Origin: Plotosus lineatus
Lineage: Eukaryota; Chordata; Actinopteri; Siluriformes; Plotosidae
Assembly: GCA_024760905.1 (NCBI GenBank)
Contig: CM045733.1
Location: 41,686,001 to 41,750,000 of the forward strand
Reading direction: 5' to 3'
DNA: 64,000 bases
Under the pieces are notes generated by a model. That model had not been told where the DNA came from. It did not search any database and worked only from the letters and a program-made list of their open reading frames with translations. Position numbers and translations under genes: made by a program. This document shows positions 43,161 through 63,179 of the stretch, in pieces; the first letter of the stretch is position 1; each line of letters starts with the position of its first letter.

Positions 43161-44123
43161 ATGGGTAGAGGATCACCAATTCTACCAGTGTTGCGCAGAA
43201 AGATAGTGGAGCAATATCAGAAAGGTGTTTTTCAGCAGAATATTGCAAAGAGTTTAAAGTTATCATCTACAGTGCATAACATCATCCAAAGATTCAGAGA
43301 ATCTGTTCTTTGGGCCCTTAAATGGCACTGCACCACAAACAGGAATGCTACGATAAGGGAAATCACAGAATGGGCTCAGCAATACTTCCAGAAACAATTG
43401 TCCGTAATCACAATCCACTGTGCCATCCGCCGTTGCCAGCTGAAACTCTACAGTACAAAGAAGCCATTTTTAAACAGGACCAAGAAGCGCAGGCGTTTTC
43501 TCTGGACCAGGGATCATTCAAAATAGAGTGTGGCAAAGTAGAAAAGTGTTCTGTGGTCAGACTAATCACGATTCAAAGTTCTTTATGGAAAACTGTGACG
43601 CCATGTCATCCAGACTAAAGAGGACAAGGACAACCAAAGTTGTTATCAGTACTCAGTTCAGAAGCCTGATTCTGTGATGGTATGGGGTTGCAAGAGTGTG
43701 TGTGGAATGGACAGCTTGAACATCTGGAAAGGCACTGTCAATTCAGAAAGGTATAGTCAGTTTCTAGAACAACATATGCTCCCATCCAGACGTCGTCTAT
43801 TTCAGAGAAGACCTTGCATTTTTTCAACATGATAATGCCAGACCCCATCCAGCATTAATTACAACATCATGGTTACGTAGGAAAAGGATCCAGGTATTGA
43901 AATGGACAGCCTGCAGTCCAGATCTTTCACCTATAGAGAACATTTAGCGCATCATAAAGAGGAAGGTTCAACAAAGAAGACCCAAGACAGTTGAACAGTT
44001 AGAGGCCCGTATTAGACAAGAATGGGACAGCGTTCCTATTTCTAAACTTGAGAATCTTGTCTCCTTGGTCTCCAGACATTTGCAGACTGTTGTAAGAAGA
44101 AGAGGGGATGCCTCACAGTGGTG
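43161..44123 (+). pseudogene. Tc1-type transposase, inactive
   Basis: An ATG opens MGRGSPILPVLRRKIVEQYQ and QKGVFQQNIAKSLKLSSTV, the N-terminal paired-like helix-turn-helix. A deletion of about 20-25 residues near 43305 removes the GRPxK/RK linker. The catalytic DDE core follows in broken frames: WSD then a stop (about 43555), VMVWGCKSVCGM, FQHDNARPHPA with the second Asp, and CSPDLSPIEN with the Glu. Several further stops follow. The normal role is cut-and-paste transposition at TA. Confidence 0.85.
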
Positions 44124-44332
44124 AAAATGGCCTTGTACCAACTTTTTTGAGATTTGTTGACACCAAGAAATTTAAAATCAACATATTTTTCCCTTAAAAT
44201 TATACATTTTCTCAGATTTGTCATCAATGTTCTATTCAGAATAAAATATTGAAATTACTTCCACATTATTACATTCAGTTTTTAATCACAATTTGTGTAG
44301 TGTACCAACTTTTTTGGAATCCGGTTTGTATT

Positions 44333-45435
44333 TATTAGGAGTCTCCAGTTGTGAGATCTGACCCAAGGGGCTGGTAAACCTGCATGCTTTTGTTTCATTC
44401 AATTCCACCTGGTTTCATTCAGTTAATCAATTCAACCTGGCCTCCAAACAAATATTAAATGTTCATGTCTTCAAGTTCAATTTAGCTGGAATGAAAGCCT
44501 GCTGTTACTTCGTTCCTTTACAGACAAGATTGGTCTATTATGTCTTAAGAACTTATTTAGGGAGTAATAGACATTGGCAAGGGAGCGACTGTTTAAAGCT
44601 TCTAAAAAAGGGAACTTTCTTTTTTTTTTTTCCTTTTTTTTAACTTTTGATGGTTTAATGAGGGACCAGGCACTTTTGGACCAAACTTTGGATGGCCCGA
44701 TCTGTGGACAACTTACCTAAGACTAAAATACTTTATAGTGTTTTTTCTAGTTGTGTTTGCATCACCATTGACATAATTTGGCTGACATGCTACCGTATAG
44801 CAACATTATTACTTTGTTGTTTGTTTTCATGTGTACTTGTGTCTTTTCCAACTATGTTCTTGCGTAGTTGTGAACTAGCAACATTAGGATATAAACGTGG
44901 CCATTTCATGCTATGTTTCATCATGGGTTTCTAAAGAAATGGATCATTCCACTGCATTGTAGAATGGTGGAATCCAAATTACATACTCACTGCCAATTTT
45001 TTATTTTATGAAAAGTGAATTTCTGTTGGTAACTCATTTGTAATGGGATTTTTTTTAACATGCTCAAGTGGATTATTCTTATATGACTGAAAAACTGACA
45101 CAAGCATATAAACAAGACCATTTATTTTCATGAAGATCAACTGTCCCAGACTCATGTAAGCTAAGTAAAGCCTAGACTTTATTATAGATACATTTTCCCG
45201 TTTTGTATATCACCCATGGTTCCTTGTGCTGGTAGAATACCAACCTACCCTGAAATAGGAACTAAAAAGTCCCTCAAAAACACTAATTGTTATGAGTCAC
45301 ACAATAAAATGGGGGACTTCCTCTGACTATGAATACATTCCTTTGGGACGAAAGGTGCCTATATTTGCACTGCAGTATTGAATATAACTCCAAATCGATA
45401 AAAGTGCTCTTAATTTCATAAAATTTTAGATCTCT
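44333..45435. other. No recognised feature
   Basis: AT-rich DNA; short ORFs without family resemblance. Confidence 0.4.
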
Positions 45436-45439
45436 GTAT

Positions 45440-45641
45440 TAGGGATGACACAGTGGCATGGTGGTTAGCACGACCATCCCTCAGCAAGAAGGTCCTCAGT
45501 TTATATCCCTGACTTGACATGAGTTTGCATGTTCTCCCTGTGTTTGCATGGGCTTCCTTTGGGAGCTCCAATTTCGTCCTACAAACATAGAAAGGCATGT
45601 TGGCTGTTTAAATTGCCCTTAGGTGTGAGTGTCAATTGCTC

Positions 45642-45724
<83 letters not shown>

Positions 45725-45830
45725 GTTGACCCTGCTGCTCAGGGTGTAGTCCGCCTTTGTCCAAAGTTTGCTGAGAGAGATTCCAGCCTACTCATGGCTC
45801 TAGTTGGATTAAGTGGTTTTATCAAATCAA
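45440..45830 (+). mobile_element. SINE C, nearly full length, with internal (TG)n
   Basis: Head GATGACACAGTGGCATGGTG, then GGTTAGCACGACCATCCCTC and AGCAAGAAGGTCCTC; body with GTGTTTGCATGGGCTTCC; TG microsatellite at 45643-45721; tail GTTGGATTAAGTGGTTTTAT. This copy best shows the family layout. Confidence 0.75.
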
Positions 45831-47215
45831 TAATTAAAAAACAGTAATGTAATGCATGGTACACTGAAGTATCAATATTATATATACCGATGTTAACTCA
45901 ATCTTTTTCAGAGTCTTTGCTTTATTTTATTATTTTACTTTGTAAAACTATTATTAATGAAAAATCAATATAAAAGTGATGCAATACAAGAGGGTTCTAA
46001 AGGATGTTACAGCTCTGAATTGTATTTGTGTCTATAGTAGTTTTCAACTGGCATTTTATTGACTGATAAAATAAAAACAGACCTTTTTTATTGGATTTAG
46101 GCTTCCAGATATATAACCACTGAATATTTTGGCAATTTCACCATAAGACAAGACGTGGTCAGAATTTCTGTAGTGGTTGAACTGTTTAGCACCTGAGCTA
46201 ATGCGGGAAAACACTGCATTGCTTAATTATAATGATAATAACAATACCAATAATAATATAGAAAGCATATAAAAGCAAAGTAACAGATGGATAGAAACTG
46301 CCAGTGTCATAGTGCTGAATAATGGGTGTGTAAACATTTGCACCGATGCGGTCATCTCCGCTCAGAGTGGACAAGATACAGAAAGTCTAGTTGCCCTGAA
46401 CAGAGAACCTTTTTTTTTTACTTACTCAGCTCCTCATAACCATAAAAATGTCCTGAATTTTATTTATTTATTTTTTAAAGTGACACACTCTTGTCTCTGC
46501 AAGTACGGAGCTTAAGGTAACATAGTCAGCCATTTTTAAACCTGATGCTTAGCATAAAATACTGGTTTTACTATACAACATCATTCAATTATATGAAATA
46601 ATATTAGATGGTAAAATGGTCTGGATTTGATGGCAAATGCATCACAGTCACTTCAATCACTTGTCATTGGCTTCAACCACATGATGCTAGTTTAATATTT
46701 GCTAGCAAGCTCACTAGCCTATATGGTTTCTGACTTAAATTATTTACTATATTAGCTTCAATTTAAACAGCTTTCTATTTTCAACTACACACTTTTAGAC
46801 AAACATTAGCTAGCTAGTTAAAACCTGGAAATGTTAGCTAACCTAACTAGAGAGGTGGCTACCTCAGTAATGCATTTTGATGAGTTGCCAGATTAGCTAA
46901 TGCTAAACTAATATGCAACACAATTAAAAACCAGCATTTATGTTAGCACAAGTGAAATAAAAGGTTGGAAATTATGCCATAAGAGCACATTTGATTGGTT
47001 GGCTGATGTAGAAAAAGCATCTCAATAACGAAAAACGTCGCAATACTGAGGAAAAGAAAACCAGAGTGTGTAAGAGAAAAACGTGTGTGCATGAGAGACA
47101 AGTAACCTGTGAATCTACTTCTTTATCAGGATTTTCAAAAGGTTTGTGATTATACGGACTGGCGGTTTGTCATTGCTGTGCAATTGTAAAACAGTAAAAA
47201 AAAATTCAAAAGGAG
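45831..47215. other. No recognised feature
   Basis: AT-rich sequence with several GCTAGC-rich stretches (46690-46910). No exon or repeat was identified. Confidence 0.4.
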
Positions 47216-47219
47216 AGAA

Positions 47220-55271
<8,052 letters not shown>

Positions 55272-55284
55272 CTGTTAAACAAAC

Positions 55285-55585
55285 AGAAATTAGATAATCA
55301 CGTGTAGATTAATGTGTCAGGACATTTATCCCCAACTACCTTTGAAAAATACTAAGTTTTGAAAAAGGCTAAATAAAAAGTTTATGGAAAAATGCTGTTG
55401 AATTTTTTTGAGTTGTAAAAGTTAGTGCAAAAAGGAAGAAAATATGCAACAAGCAGGAAATAAAGACACTATCCAACATAGCAGCCTGATCCATATGCAA
55501 TTAAAGCTAGGAAATTCCACTTTGGAAATTCATTACAAAATTATGCTACTCCAATGCATTGTGGAATATAAAAAGTAACTGAATA
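55285..55585 (-). other. Intron sequence of the smpd3-like gene, no further feature
   Basis: Upstream of the acceptor at 55272; AT-rich, no exon recognised. Confidence 0.45.
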
Positions 55586-55589
55586 ATTT

Positions 55590-55885
55590 ACACTGTGCCA
55601 TCAGACTGATAAGTGGAGTTCACACTTACCCTCCAACCTATGGACAATTTAGAGTAACCTCTTGAGCTAATGTATATGTTTTTGGATTTTGGGAGGAAAC
55701 CAGAATACAGTACTAAGATGAAATCATTGCAATCACAAAGAGAACAGGCCATCTCCACACCCAAGCCAGCTTCAAGGATAGAACCCAGAACCTTCTCCAC
55801 ACCTATCTCCACACCCCAGCCAGCTTCAAGGATAGAACCCAGAACCTTCTCGCTGTGAGACAACAATGCTAAACACTATTACATG
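55590..55885 (-). mobile_element. SINE C copy with a 60-bp tandem duplication
   Basis: CCAGCTTCAAGGATAGAACC and CAGAACCTTCTC occur twice (about 55765-55798 and 55813-55850). The rest is SINE C on the minus strand. Confidence 0.7.
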
Positions 55886-55900
55886 GTGCTGTGTTTTTGA

Positions 55901-58900
55901 TTGATTGATTCATTCATTCATCTTCTTCCGCTTAGTCCAGGGTCGGGTCGCAGGGGCAGCAACCTCAGCAAAAGAGGTCCAGACGTCCCTCTCCCAAGAC
56001 ACTTCCTCCAACTCTCCCGGGGGGGGACACCGAGGCGGTCCCAGACAAGCCGAGAGACATAGTCCCTCCAGCGTGTTCTAGGTTGACCTCGGGGTCTCTT
56101 CCCGGTTGGACATGCCCGAAACACCACACCAGGGAGGCGTCCGGGGGGCATTCTGACCAGATGCCCGAGCCACCTCAACTGGCCCCTCTCAATGCGGAGG
56201 AGCAGCGGATCTACTCCGAGCTCTCCCCAGATGGCGGAGCTTCTCACCTTATCTCTAAGGGCGAACCCCACCACCCGGCGAAGGAAGCTCATTTCAGCCG
56301 CTTGTATCCGTGATCTTGTTCTTTCGGTCATTACCCAAAGCTCGTGACCATAGGTGAGGGTTGGAACGTAGATCGACTGGTAAATTGAGAGCTTTGTCTT
56401 GCAGCTCAGCTCCTTCTTCACCACGACAGACCGGTACAGGCACCGCTTAACAGCAGAGGCTGCAGCGATCCGTCTGTCGATCTCTCGCTCCATCCTTCCC
56501 TCACTCGTAAACAAGACCCCAAGATACTTAAACTCCTCCACTTGGGGCAGGACCTCATTCCCAACCCGGAGGGTGCATTCCACCATTGTCCGACTAAGAA
56601 CCATGGCCTCGGACTTGGAGGTACTGATCTTCATCCCGGCTGCTTCGCACTCAGCTGTGAATCGCTCCAATGAGAGCTGGAGGGCCCGACTTGATGAAGC
56701 CAAAAGGATAACATCATCTGCAAAAAGCAGAGATGATATCCGATGGCCACCAAACCAGAACCCCTCATCGCCTCAACTGCGCCTAGAAATTCTGTCCATA
56801 AAAATTATGAACAGAATCGGTGACAAAGGACAGCCTTGGCGGACTCCGACTCCCACTGGAAACGAATCCAACCTGCTGTTACCAATACGGACCAAACTCT
56901 GGCTCCGGTGATACAGTGACCGAATAGCTCGTAGCAACGGATCCGGAACGCCGTACTCTCGGAGCACGCCCCACAAGATCATTCGAGGGACACGGTCGAA
57001 AGCCTTCTCCAAATCCACAAAGCACATGTGGACAGATTGGGCAAACTCCCATGCCCCCTCCAGAATCCTGTGGAGCGTATAGAGTTGGTCAAGAGTGCTG
57101 CGGCCAGGACGAAAACTACATTGTTCCTCCTGAATCCGAGGTTCAACTATCGGTCAGATCCTCCTCTCTAGTACCCCTGCATAGACTTTCCCAGGTAGGC
57201 TGAGGAGTGTAATTCCCCGATAATTGGAACACACCCTCCGGTTCCCCTTCTTAAAAATTGGGACCACCACCCCAGTTTGCCAATCCAGAGGTACAGCCCC
57301 TGATGACCACGCAATGTTGCAGAGACGTGTCAACCAAGACAGTCCTACAACATCCAGAGCCCTGAGATATTCTGGGCGGATCTCGTCCAACCCCGGAGCT
57401 CGACCACCGAGGAGCTTTTTGACAACCTCAGTGACCTCCACTCCAGTGATGGGCGGATCCTCACCCGAACCCCCAGGGTCTTCCTCTTCCATGGAAGGCG
57501 TGTTGGTGGGATTGAGGAGGGCCTCAAAGTATTCCCTCCACCTCTCAACAACATCCCCAGTCAAGGTAAGCAGCTCCCCAAGATTTTGCATCTGTGACAG
57601 CCTCGGCTGCAGCACGTTTGGCCTGCCGGTACCCGTTTGCTGCCTCAGGAGTCCCACAGGCTAATAAAACCCGATAGGCCTCCTTCTTCAGCTGGACGGC
57701 CCCCTTCACCGCAGGTGTCCACCACCGGGTTCAGGGATTACCACCACGACAAGCACCGACGACCTTACGGCCACAGCTATGGGCTGCCGCCTCAGCAATG
57801 GAGGCACGAAACATGGCCCATTCATATTCCATGTCCCCCGCCTCCTCTGGAACGTGGTTGTAGCTCTGCCGGAGGTGGGAGTTAAAGGCCTCTCGGACAG
57901 GGGAGTCAGCCAAATGTTCCCAGCAGACCCTGATTACATGCTTGGGCCTGCCAGGTCTGGAAGGCAACCTCCCACACCACCGAAGCCAACTCACCACCAG
58001 GTAGTGATCGGTAGACAGCTCAGCTCCTCTCTTCACCCGAGTGTCCAGAACATATGGTCGCAAGTCCGATGACACGACTACAAAGTCAATCATCGGACTG
58101 CAACCTAGGGTGTCCTGGTGTCAAGTGCACTTATGGACACCCTTATGTTCGAACATGGTGTTCGTGATAGACAAACTATGACGAGCACAGAAGTCCAACA
58201 ACGAAACACCATTCGGATTCAGACTGGTGAAGCCGTACCTACCGATCACACCCTTCCAGGTCACACTATTGTTGCCCACATGGGCGTTGAAGTCTCCCAA
58301 GACAACGAACGAGTCTTCTGAGGGAGCGTTCTCTAACACCCCCTCCAAAGACTCGAAAAAGGGTGGGTACTCTGAACTGTCATTTGGTGCATAAGCACAA
58401 ATAACAGTCAGAACCCGTCCCCCCACCCGAAGACGGGGGGGAAGCTACCATTTCGTCAACCGGGGAGAACCCCAACATTTGGGCACCGAGACGGGGGGCA
58501 ACAAGAATACCCACACCGGCTCGCCGCCTCTCCCCATGAGCAACTTCAGAATAGAAGAAGGTCCAGCCTCTTTCGAGATGGATGATTCCAGAGCCCAAGC
58601 TATGCGTTGAGGTGAGCCCGACTATATCTAGTCGGTATCTCTCCACCTCACGCACCAAATCAGGCTCCTTTCCCGCCAGAGAGGTGACATTCCATGTCCC
58701 GAGGGTCAGAGTAAGTAGCCGAGGATCGGGCCGACAGAACCCATGCCTTTGGCTGCCACCCAACTCACACTGCACCCGACCCCTAAAACTCCTCCCACGG
58801 GTGGTGGGTCCATGGGAGGGCAGACCCATGTCTCCTTTTCGGGCTAGGCCCAGCCAGGCTCCATGGGCATAAGCCCGATAAGCCCGACCACCAGGCGCTC

Positions 58901-59162
58901 ACCTTCGAGCCCCTCCCCTGGGCCTGGCTCCAGGAGAGAACCCCGGTGACCCGCGTCCGGGCAAGGGAGACTGATTCCTGTGCTCTCTCTCAGATGTCAT
59001 GTGTCATAGGGGTTTTTGAATTGCACTTCGTCTGGACCTTCACCCCGGACCTGTTTGCCTTGGGTGACCCTACCAGGGGCATTTGCCCCCGACAACATAG
59101 CTCCTAGGATCATTAGGTCACGCAAACCCCTCCACCACGATAAGGTGGCGATTCAGGGAGGG
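55901..59162 (-). mobile_element. Full-length Rex3, 13-bp target duplication
   Basis: GCTGTGTTTTTGA at 55888-55900 and 59163-59175 brackets 3.26 kb. The 5' end is the same CACCTTATCGTGGTGGAGGG block seen at 22.7 kb. The 3' end is GACCCTGGACTAAGCGGAAG followed by a GAATGAATGAATC-type tail. The RT segment contains sequences that closely match published Rex3 PCR primer sites (GGTGACAAAGGACAGCCTTG; TTGGCAAACTGGGGTGGTGG), which supports the name. Confidence 0.9.
55918..58829 (-). pseudogene. Rex3 ORF: APE endonuclease and RT, broken by frameshifts and stops
   Basis: N to [67 protein letters not shown] and STDHYLVVSWLRW make up the endonuclease (DFN and the SxDH-type ending both visible). RT: GRAPGLDEIRPEYLR, VVPIFKKGNRRVCSNYRGI, motif [13 protein letters not shown], motif B GVRQGCPLSPILF, motif C FADDV, EFKYLGVLFTSEG, then QLRWLGHLVRMP and RPRGQPRTRW. 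The frame changes near 58410 and 57700, plus stops such as CGA to TGA at about 56771. Confidence 0.88.
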
Positions 59163-59175
59163 GCTGTGTTTTTGA

Positions 59176-60030
59176 AAAATTTAAAAACCCACTGGGTGGA
59201 GTTAGACTTAGATCTGTGGTGGAGTTACAATTTTAGAGTTCTACCGGAAGAACAGTGGGTGGGATTTGGGAAAATGTGGGTCAGATGTGTTAGAGTCTCT
59301 GTAGGCCCTTGCGTGTTTCACTGTTTTGGTCACGTGGTAGTTTCTGAACAGTGTGTTGAGGTATGTATGTATGTGTCCTGTATCTATATGTGTACAAGAG
59401 AGAAAAAGAGAGTGAGAATGAGAGAGATTTACTTTTGTAGACTTTCTGGTGAGCTGACTTCTTCATCATACAAACCGCTCGTGTCTAGCAGGGTACCTGT
59501 GAACACATACACACTCACACTGATTAAAGCCTACTCCTCAGAGGCTTTGTGATACTCTATTTAGCTGTTTACGGTAACACCTGCATGAATATTCTACACA
59601 AATTCATTCTCATTGTTAAAAACGAGAGACACTACTCTCAGTATCAGAGCACAGACCTTAATATTATTCTGCAATCAATCCCCCTCTTTTGCATTAATCT
59701 AAATGCCTCAGCAGACACTCCAGTCATTACAAGAAGACAGATCTGACATCTTTTTGTAATCAGGACTCATTTAGAGGCTGCTCTTGAGACACTGCACCCA
59801 CGTGTGGGCACCACACCACACTCAAACCAGCTTGAGAAATCCATGAGTCATAAGTATGCTTCCACTAACTCTCATTATGCTACATATCTCAGGGGCTTTA
59901 AAAACACAAATCGGTCATACTTTCAGTTTCTCACTTTCGTGTTTTGCCCATTTTTTTTTCAGATATTCAATTTTTTTAGGGTTATATACTACGGTTTCTC
60001 ATAAAACCTAAAACATGTTAGATTCATAAA
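59176..60030. other. No recognised feature
   Basis: A 178-codon plus-strand ORF (59016-59552) begins inside Rex3 5' sequence and runs into AT-rich DNA; it is a chance frame. Nothing else is recognisable. Confidence 0.45.
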
Positions 60031-60034
60031 TTTT

Positions 60035-60368
60035 TCTGAATCGTGTAATCCCAATTAGGGTCACGGGTAGCCTGGCGTCCATAAAGCCAACTTTGGGCGA
60101 GGGAAGAGTACACCCTGGTCAGCTCGCCAGGCCATCGCAGGACAGAAACAATCTGATGGCTATGCAGCCTACTCTTGACAAAAGTCAGCAATGGTTCTTT
60201 TACATGCTTCTCATCATAGCCAGTGAGAGACATGGCTGGCCTTTGATAACCCAGTTAGCTGTACTTTGGGAGGGGGGGAGGGCAGGACTGAAAACTATTG
60301 ACAGTGGGGCTTGAACCACCAACCTTAGGCTCAGTAAACCAGCACTTAACCACTGGGTCACCACTGCC
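60035..60368 (-). mobile_element. SINE A, tail 2
   Basis: Minus-strand head (GGCAGTGGTGACCCAGTGGT), body with GCTAACTGGGTTATCAAAGG, and a tail with GACCCTAATTGGGATTACAC. Nearly full length. Confidence 0.85.
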
Positions 60369-60585
60369 ACCTATGTTAGATATGGATCTGTAAACATCAT
60401 TGATGCTGCTAATCAGAGCTTGACGAGCTTCTCTGTGATGGTGGTCTTCCTCCTGTCTGCATCATCAGCAGGTATCTCAGGGTCACTGGCTTTTCGCCCC
60501 TAAACCTGTACGTCTCGCCTGAGTGGGGCAGCAAAGACTATAATGGTAGTCTTCACCTGCAGACTGGACTTGACCTCTGACGATG

Positions 60586-62145
60586 ACTTAATTGGCTGCT
60601 GGGATCCAGCCTTCATTCCTCTTCATCCAAAGCCAACGTGAGCTTGACTCTGCCGACGCTCCTATTGCCTTTATTGCTTTTTTGGACATGGAGCGTGGCA
60701 GTCCTATCCAGCTAAGGAAGCTTCTTGTTGCTGTTGCAACTAAGCCTCTACAGCCCACTTCTATAGGCATCAGAGTTGCTTTCCAGCCTCTCGTGAGAGC
60801 TTCGTCTACTAGGTCTTGATACTTGGTAGCCTTAAGCTCATGTGCTACTTCTAGCCTGTCCTCCCAGGGAACTGTAAGCTCTATGATCAGGATGGTGTGA
60901 GAGCTTCTTGACAGCAGTATCATGTCTGGTTGCAGAGAGGTGCTGGCTACTTCTTCTGGAAACCTAAGTTTCTTCTGTAGGTCGACTTGTAACTCCCAGT
61001 CAGATGCTTGTGACAGTAATGAGCTGATCTGAGTAGACTTGACAACTTTAGACTTGTCACCTTCCTTGTGGAACTGCATTTGTTTTGAGCTTCTTTGCAT
61101 TGACTAGCAATTGACCCCCCAACCTATGCTGGTCTACCCATGTTGTTATCTTCTTAAGTACAATATCATGTCACCAACGGTACCTTCCTTCTCCGAATGC
61201 TTTTGGGCATGCAGAGAGAATGTGGTTGAGAGTGCAATCTGTTGATTTACAGAGGGAGCATGATGGGTTTTCTTTTTACCCCAGATTCTTAAATTGGAGC
61301 GTGTTGGTAGGAGATTGTTCATAGCGCGAAGCAGGAAACCGAGTTTTCCCTGGTCTGTAGACCATATGTGTTTCCAAGTCAGTGGACGTTGTAGGGCAGT
61401 CCCCCATCGTGTCCAGCTTCCTTGTTTTCCCAGTCCTACTGCGTTGACAAATCTGGTGTGTTCTGCCTCCTGTCTAACTTGCTGGATGATCATGTCCCGC
61501 TTGGTCTTATCATCTGCCTTACTCCACCTGGTCTCTCCGTGGTTGCCTAAGCCCAGTCTACCTTTACAAATTGTTCCAACAAATTCTTTGTGTCGCAGGT
61601 GTTCTGCTACTTCTATTGCTGAGTGAGGGTTCCGTTTTCTTCCTGTCTTGACTGTTTCACCTACTTTTTGCACTGGTGTGTCTTTGGACTGGCATAAGGT
61701 GAAAATGGCTCTTACTTTAGCAGACTGAAACTCCTCTACTACTGACGATAGTGGCAGGCTGAGCTTGGATGATTTGCTGTAAAGGTTTACTGCACTGAAG
61801 CTTGGTGGCACGCCCAACCACTTACGAAGAAACCTGCTGCATTGCTTCTCCATGGCTTCAACTGAGCTGAACGCAATGTCGTACAGGAGGAAAGGCCACT
61901 GCAATCTGGGGACGATGCCATACTGAAAACACCAAACTTTGAATCGGCCTTGGGGACGATGCCATACTGAAAACACCAAGCTTTAAATTTGCCTTGGAGG
62001 TGGCTTTCGTTGACTGTCTGGAGCCATCTTTTCAGTGCCGTGCTGACATCACTTCTGTTATTGATGTCCCCGATAGACTGGTCAAACTGTTTCCTCAAGC
62101 ACTTGATGCTTTCATCTTGGATGGTAGGAATATTCTCCCCCTGGA
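60586..62145 (-). mobile_element. R2/HERO-type LINE 3' part (restriction-like endonuclease)
   Basis: Minus-strand frames encode the C-terminal region of a LINE that uses a restriction-like endonuclease rather than APE. The 5' part with the RT palm is missing. At its upstream side it abuts the 3' end of an old Rex3 copy in the same orientation. Confidence 0.75.
60588..62140 (-). pseudogene. R2/HERO-like ORF: RT thumb, CCHC finger, PD-(D/E)xK endonuclease
   Basis: Readable order: IKCLRKQFDQSIGDINN, KAWCFQYGIVPRLQWPFLLY, FLRKWLGVPPSF, SKLSLPLSSVVEEF (RT thumb/linker), KTGRKRNP, WGTALQRPLTWKHIW, RAMNNLLPTRSNLRIWG, then CSLCKSTDCTLNHILSACPK (CCHC finger), ASDWELQVDLQKKLRFP and the endonuclease core LQPDMILLS...IIELTVPWEDR...KYQDLV, with the PD, E and K positions present. 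A 44-bp tandem duplication at about 61908-61992 shifts the frame, and a stop follows GRYRW. In this group the endonuclease nicks a target site for reverse transcription. The exact clade (R2, R4, NeSL or HERO) was not resolved. Confidence 0.75.
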
Positions 62146-62179
62146 CAACAAAATAATACATAAAATACATATGGATGAA

Positions 62180-62815
62180 AACCTCATGATCATCATCCTT
62201 TTCCACTTGGTCCAGAGTTAGGAGGCTAAGCAGTAAGGTTGAAATGTTCCTCTCCTCTCCCTCCAGGTCTTCCGGGGGAAACCGAGGCATTTCTAGACCA
62301 ACTGATAGATATAATTCCTCCAGTGTATTCTGGGTCAACCCCGGGGTCTCTTTTCAGTTTGACATACACATGAAGGCAGGAGTATGGGAGTTCTAATCAG
62401 ATGCCCAAGTAATCTCAACTGGCTCCTCTCAATGCAGAAGAGCAGCAGCCCTACTCCAAGCTCTTCACAAATGGCTGAGCTTCTCACCTCATCTCTGAGG
62501 AAGAGCCCTGACACCATGTAAAGGAAGCACATTTCAGCCACTAGTTTGAGATTTTTTTTCTTTCAGTCACTACTAAAACTCATAACCATAGGTGAGGGTA
62601 GGAATGTAGATCGACAAGCAAATTAAGAGCTTTGCCTTCCAGCTCAGCTGTCTCTTCACCTCAATGGACCAATACTAGCTCTGCTTTACAGCAGAGACTG
62701 CCTGTTGATCCTCCATTCCATTTTGCCTGCACTCATGAACAAGACTCCAAGGTACCTTAGTTCCTCCACTTGGGGAACAACCTGATCCCACACCTGGTGA
62801 GTGCATTCCACCCTT
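62180..62815 (-). mobile_element. Old Rex3 3' fragment
   Basis: The minus strand follows Rex3 from the KYLGVLF region (about 62750) to the 3' end (CTGGACCAAGTGGAAAAGG and a GATGAT tail at about 62190). It is much more divergent than the 55.9-kb copy, so it is older. Confidence 0.8.
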
Positions 62816-62823
62816 AAAACTTA

Positions 62824-63126
62824 TTAAAGGTACAGTATGTAAAATTTTAGGGGTAAGGTTCCAGATTGCAACAAGCAAAAACTTCATTCTCATTCCCTCC
62901 CCTTCTATGACTGTATGGTTCTAGGTTACTGTAGAAACATGGTAATGCAAGGTTGCAGCCTGTGTGAGAAAGGTAGATATTTAGAGATAAGCAGCTTATT
63001 CTAAGGTTCTGAAAACTCAGCTACGTTTCTATTATTATAGATTAATTATAACATGCTTACTGATAATATACCTAATATAATAATATCATGTAATATTCTT
63101 GTGGATCTTTTAAGATGTACCTTTAA
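62824..63126. mobile_element. MITE with TTAAAGGTACA ends
   Basis: TTAAAGGTACA at 62824-62834 and TGTACCTTTAA at 63116-63126 are perfect inverted ends around 303 bp of non-coding DNA. The TTAA/TA border could mean a piggyBac-like or other superfamily; not resolved. Confidence 0.7.
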
Positions 63127-63179
63127 TACAAATTTTACCACTCAAAATATAATTGTTGCCAATAATATCAGCCTTTGCC

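Larger units (their letters stand above)
42452..44330 (+). mobile_element. Tc1-family transposon with IR/DR ends, carrying a SINE
   Basis: The element starts CAAACCGGATTCCAAAAAA and ends with its reverse complement, flanked by TA at 42450-42451 and 44331-44332. Inverted repeats extend about 200 bp, and each has a second inner motif (for example CTCAAAAAAGTTGGTACAAG on the minus strand at about 44131-44157) echoing the outer CCAAAAAAGTTGGTACACTA. This is the IR/DR arrangement of fish Tc1 elements. Without the SINE the element is about 1.5 kb. Confidence 0.9.

Noticed and set aside
59016..59552. 178-codon plus-strand ORF as a host gene
   Set aside because: It starts in Rex3 antisense sequence and runs into AT-rich DNA, with no domain and no splice support.
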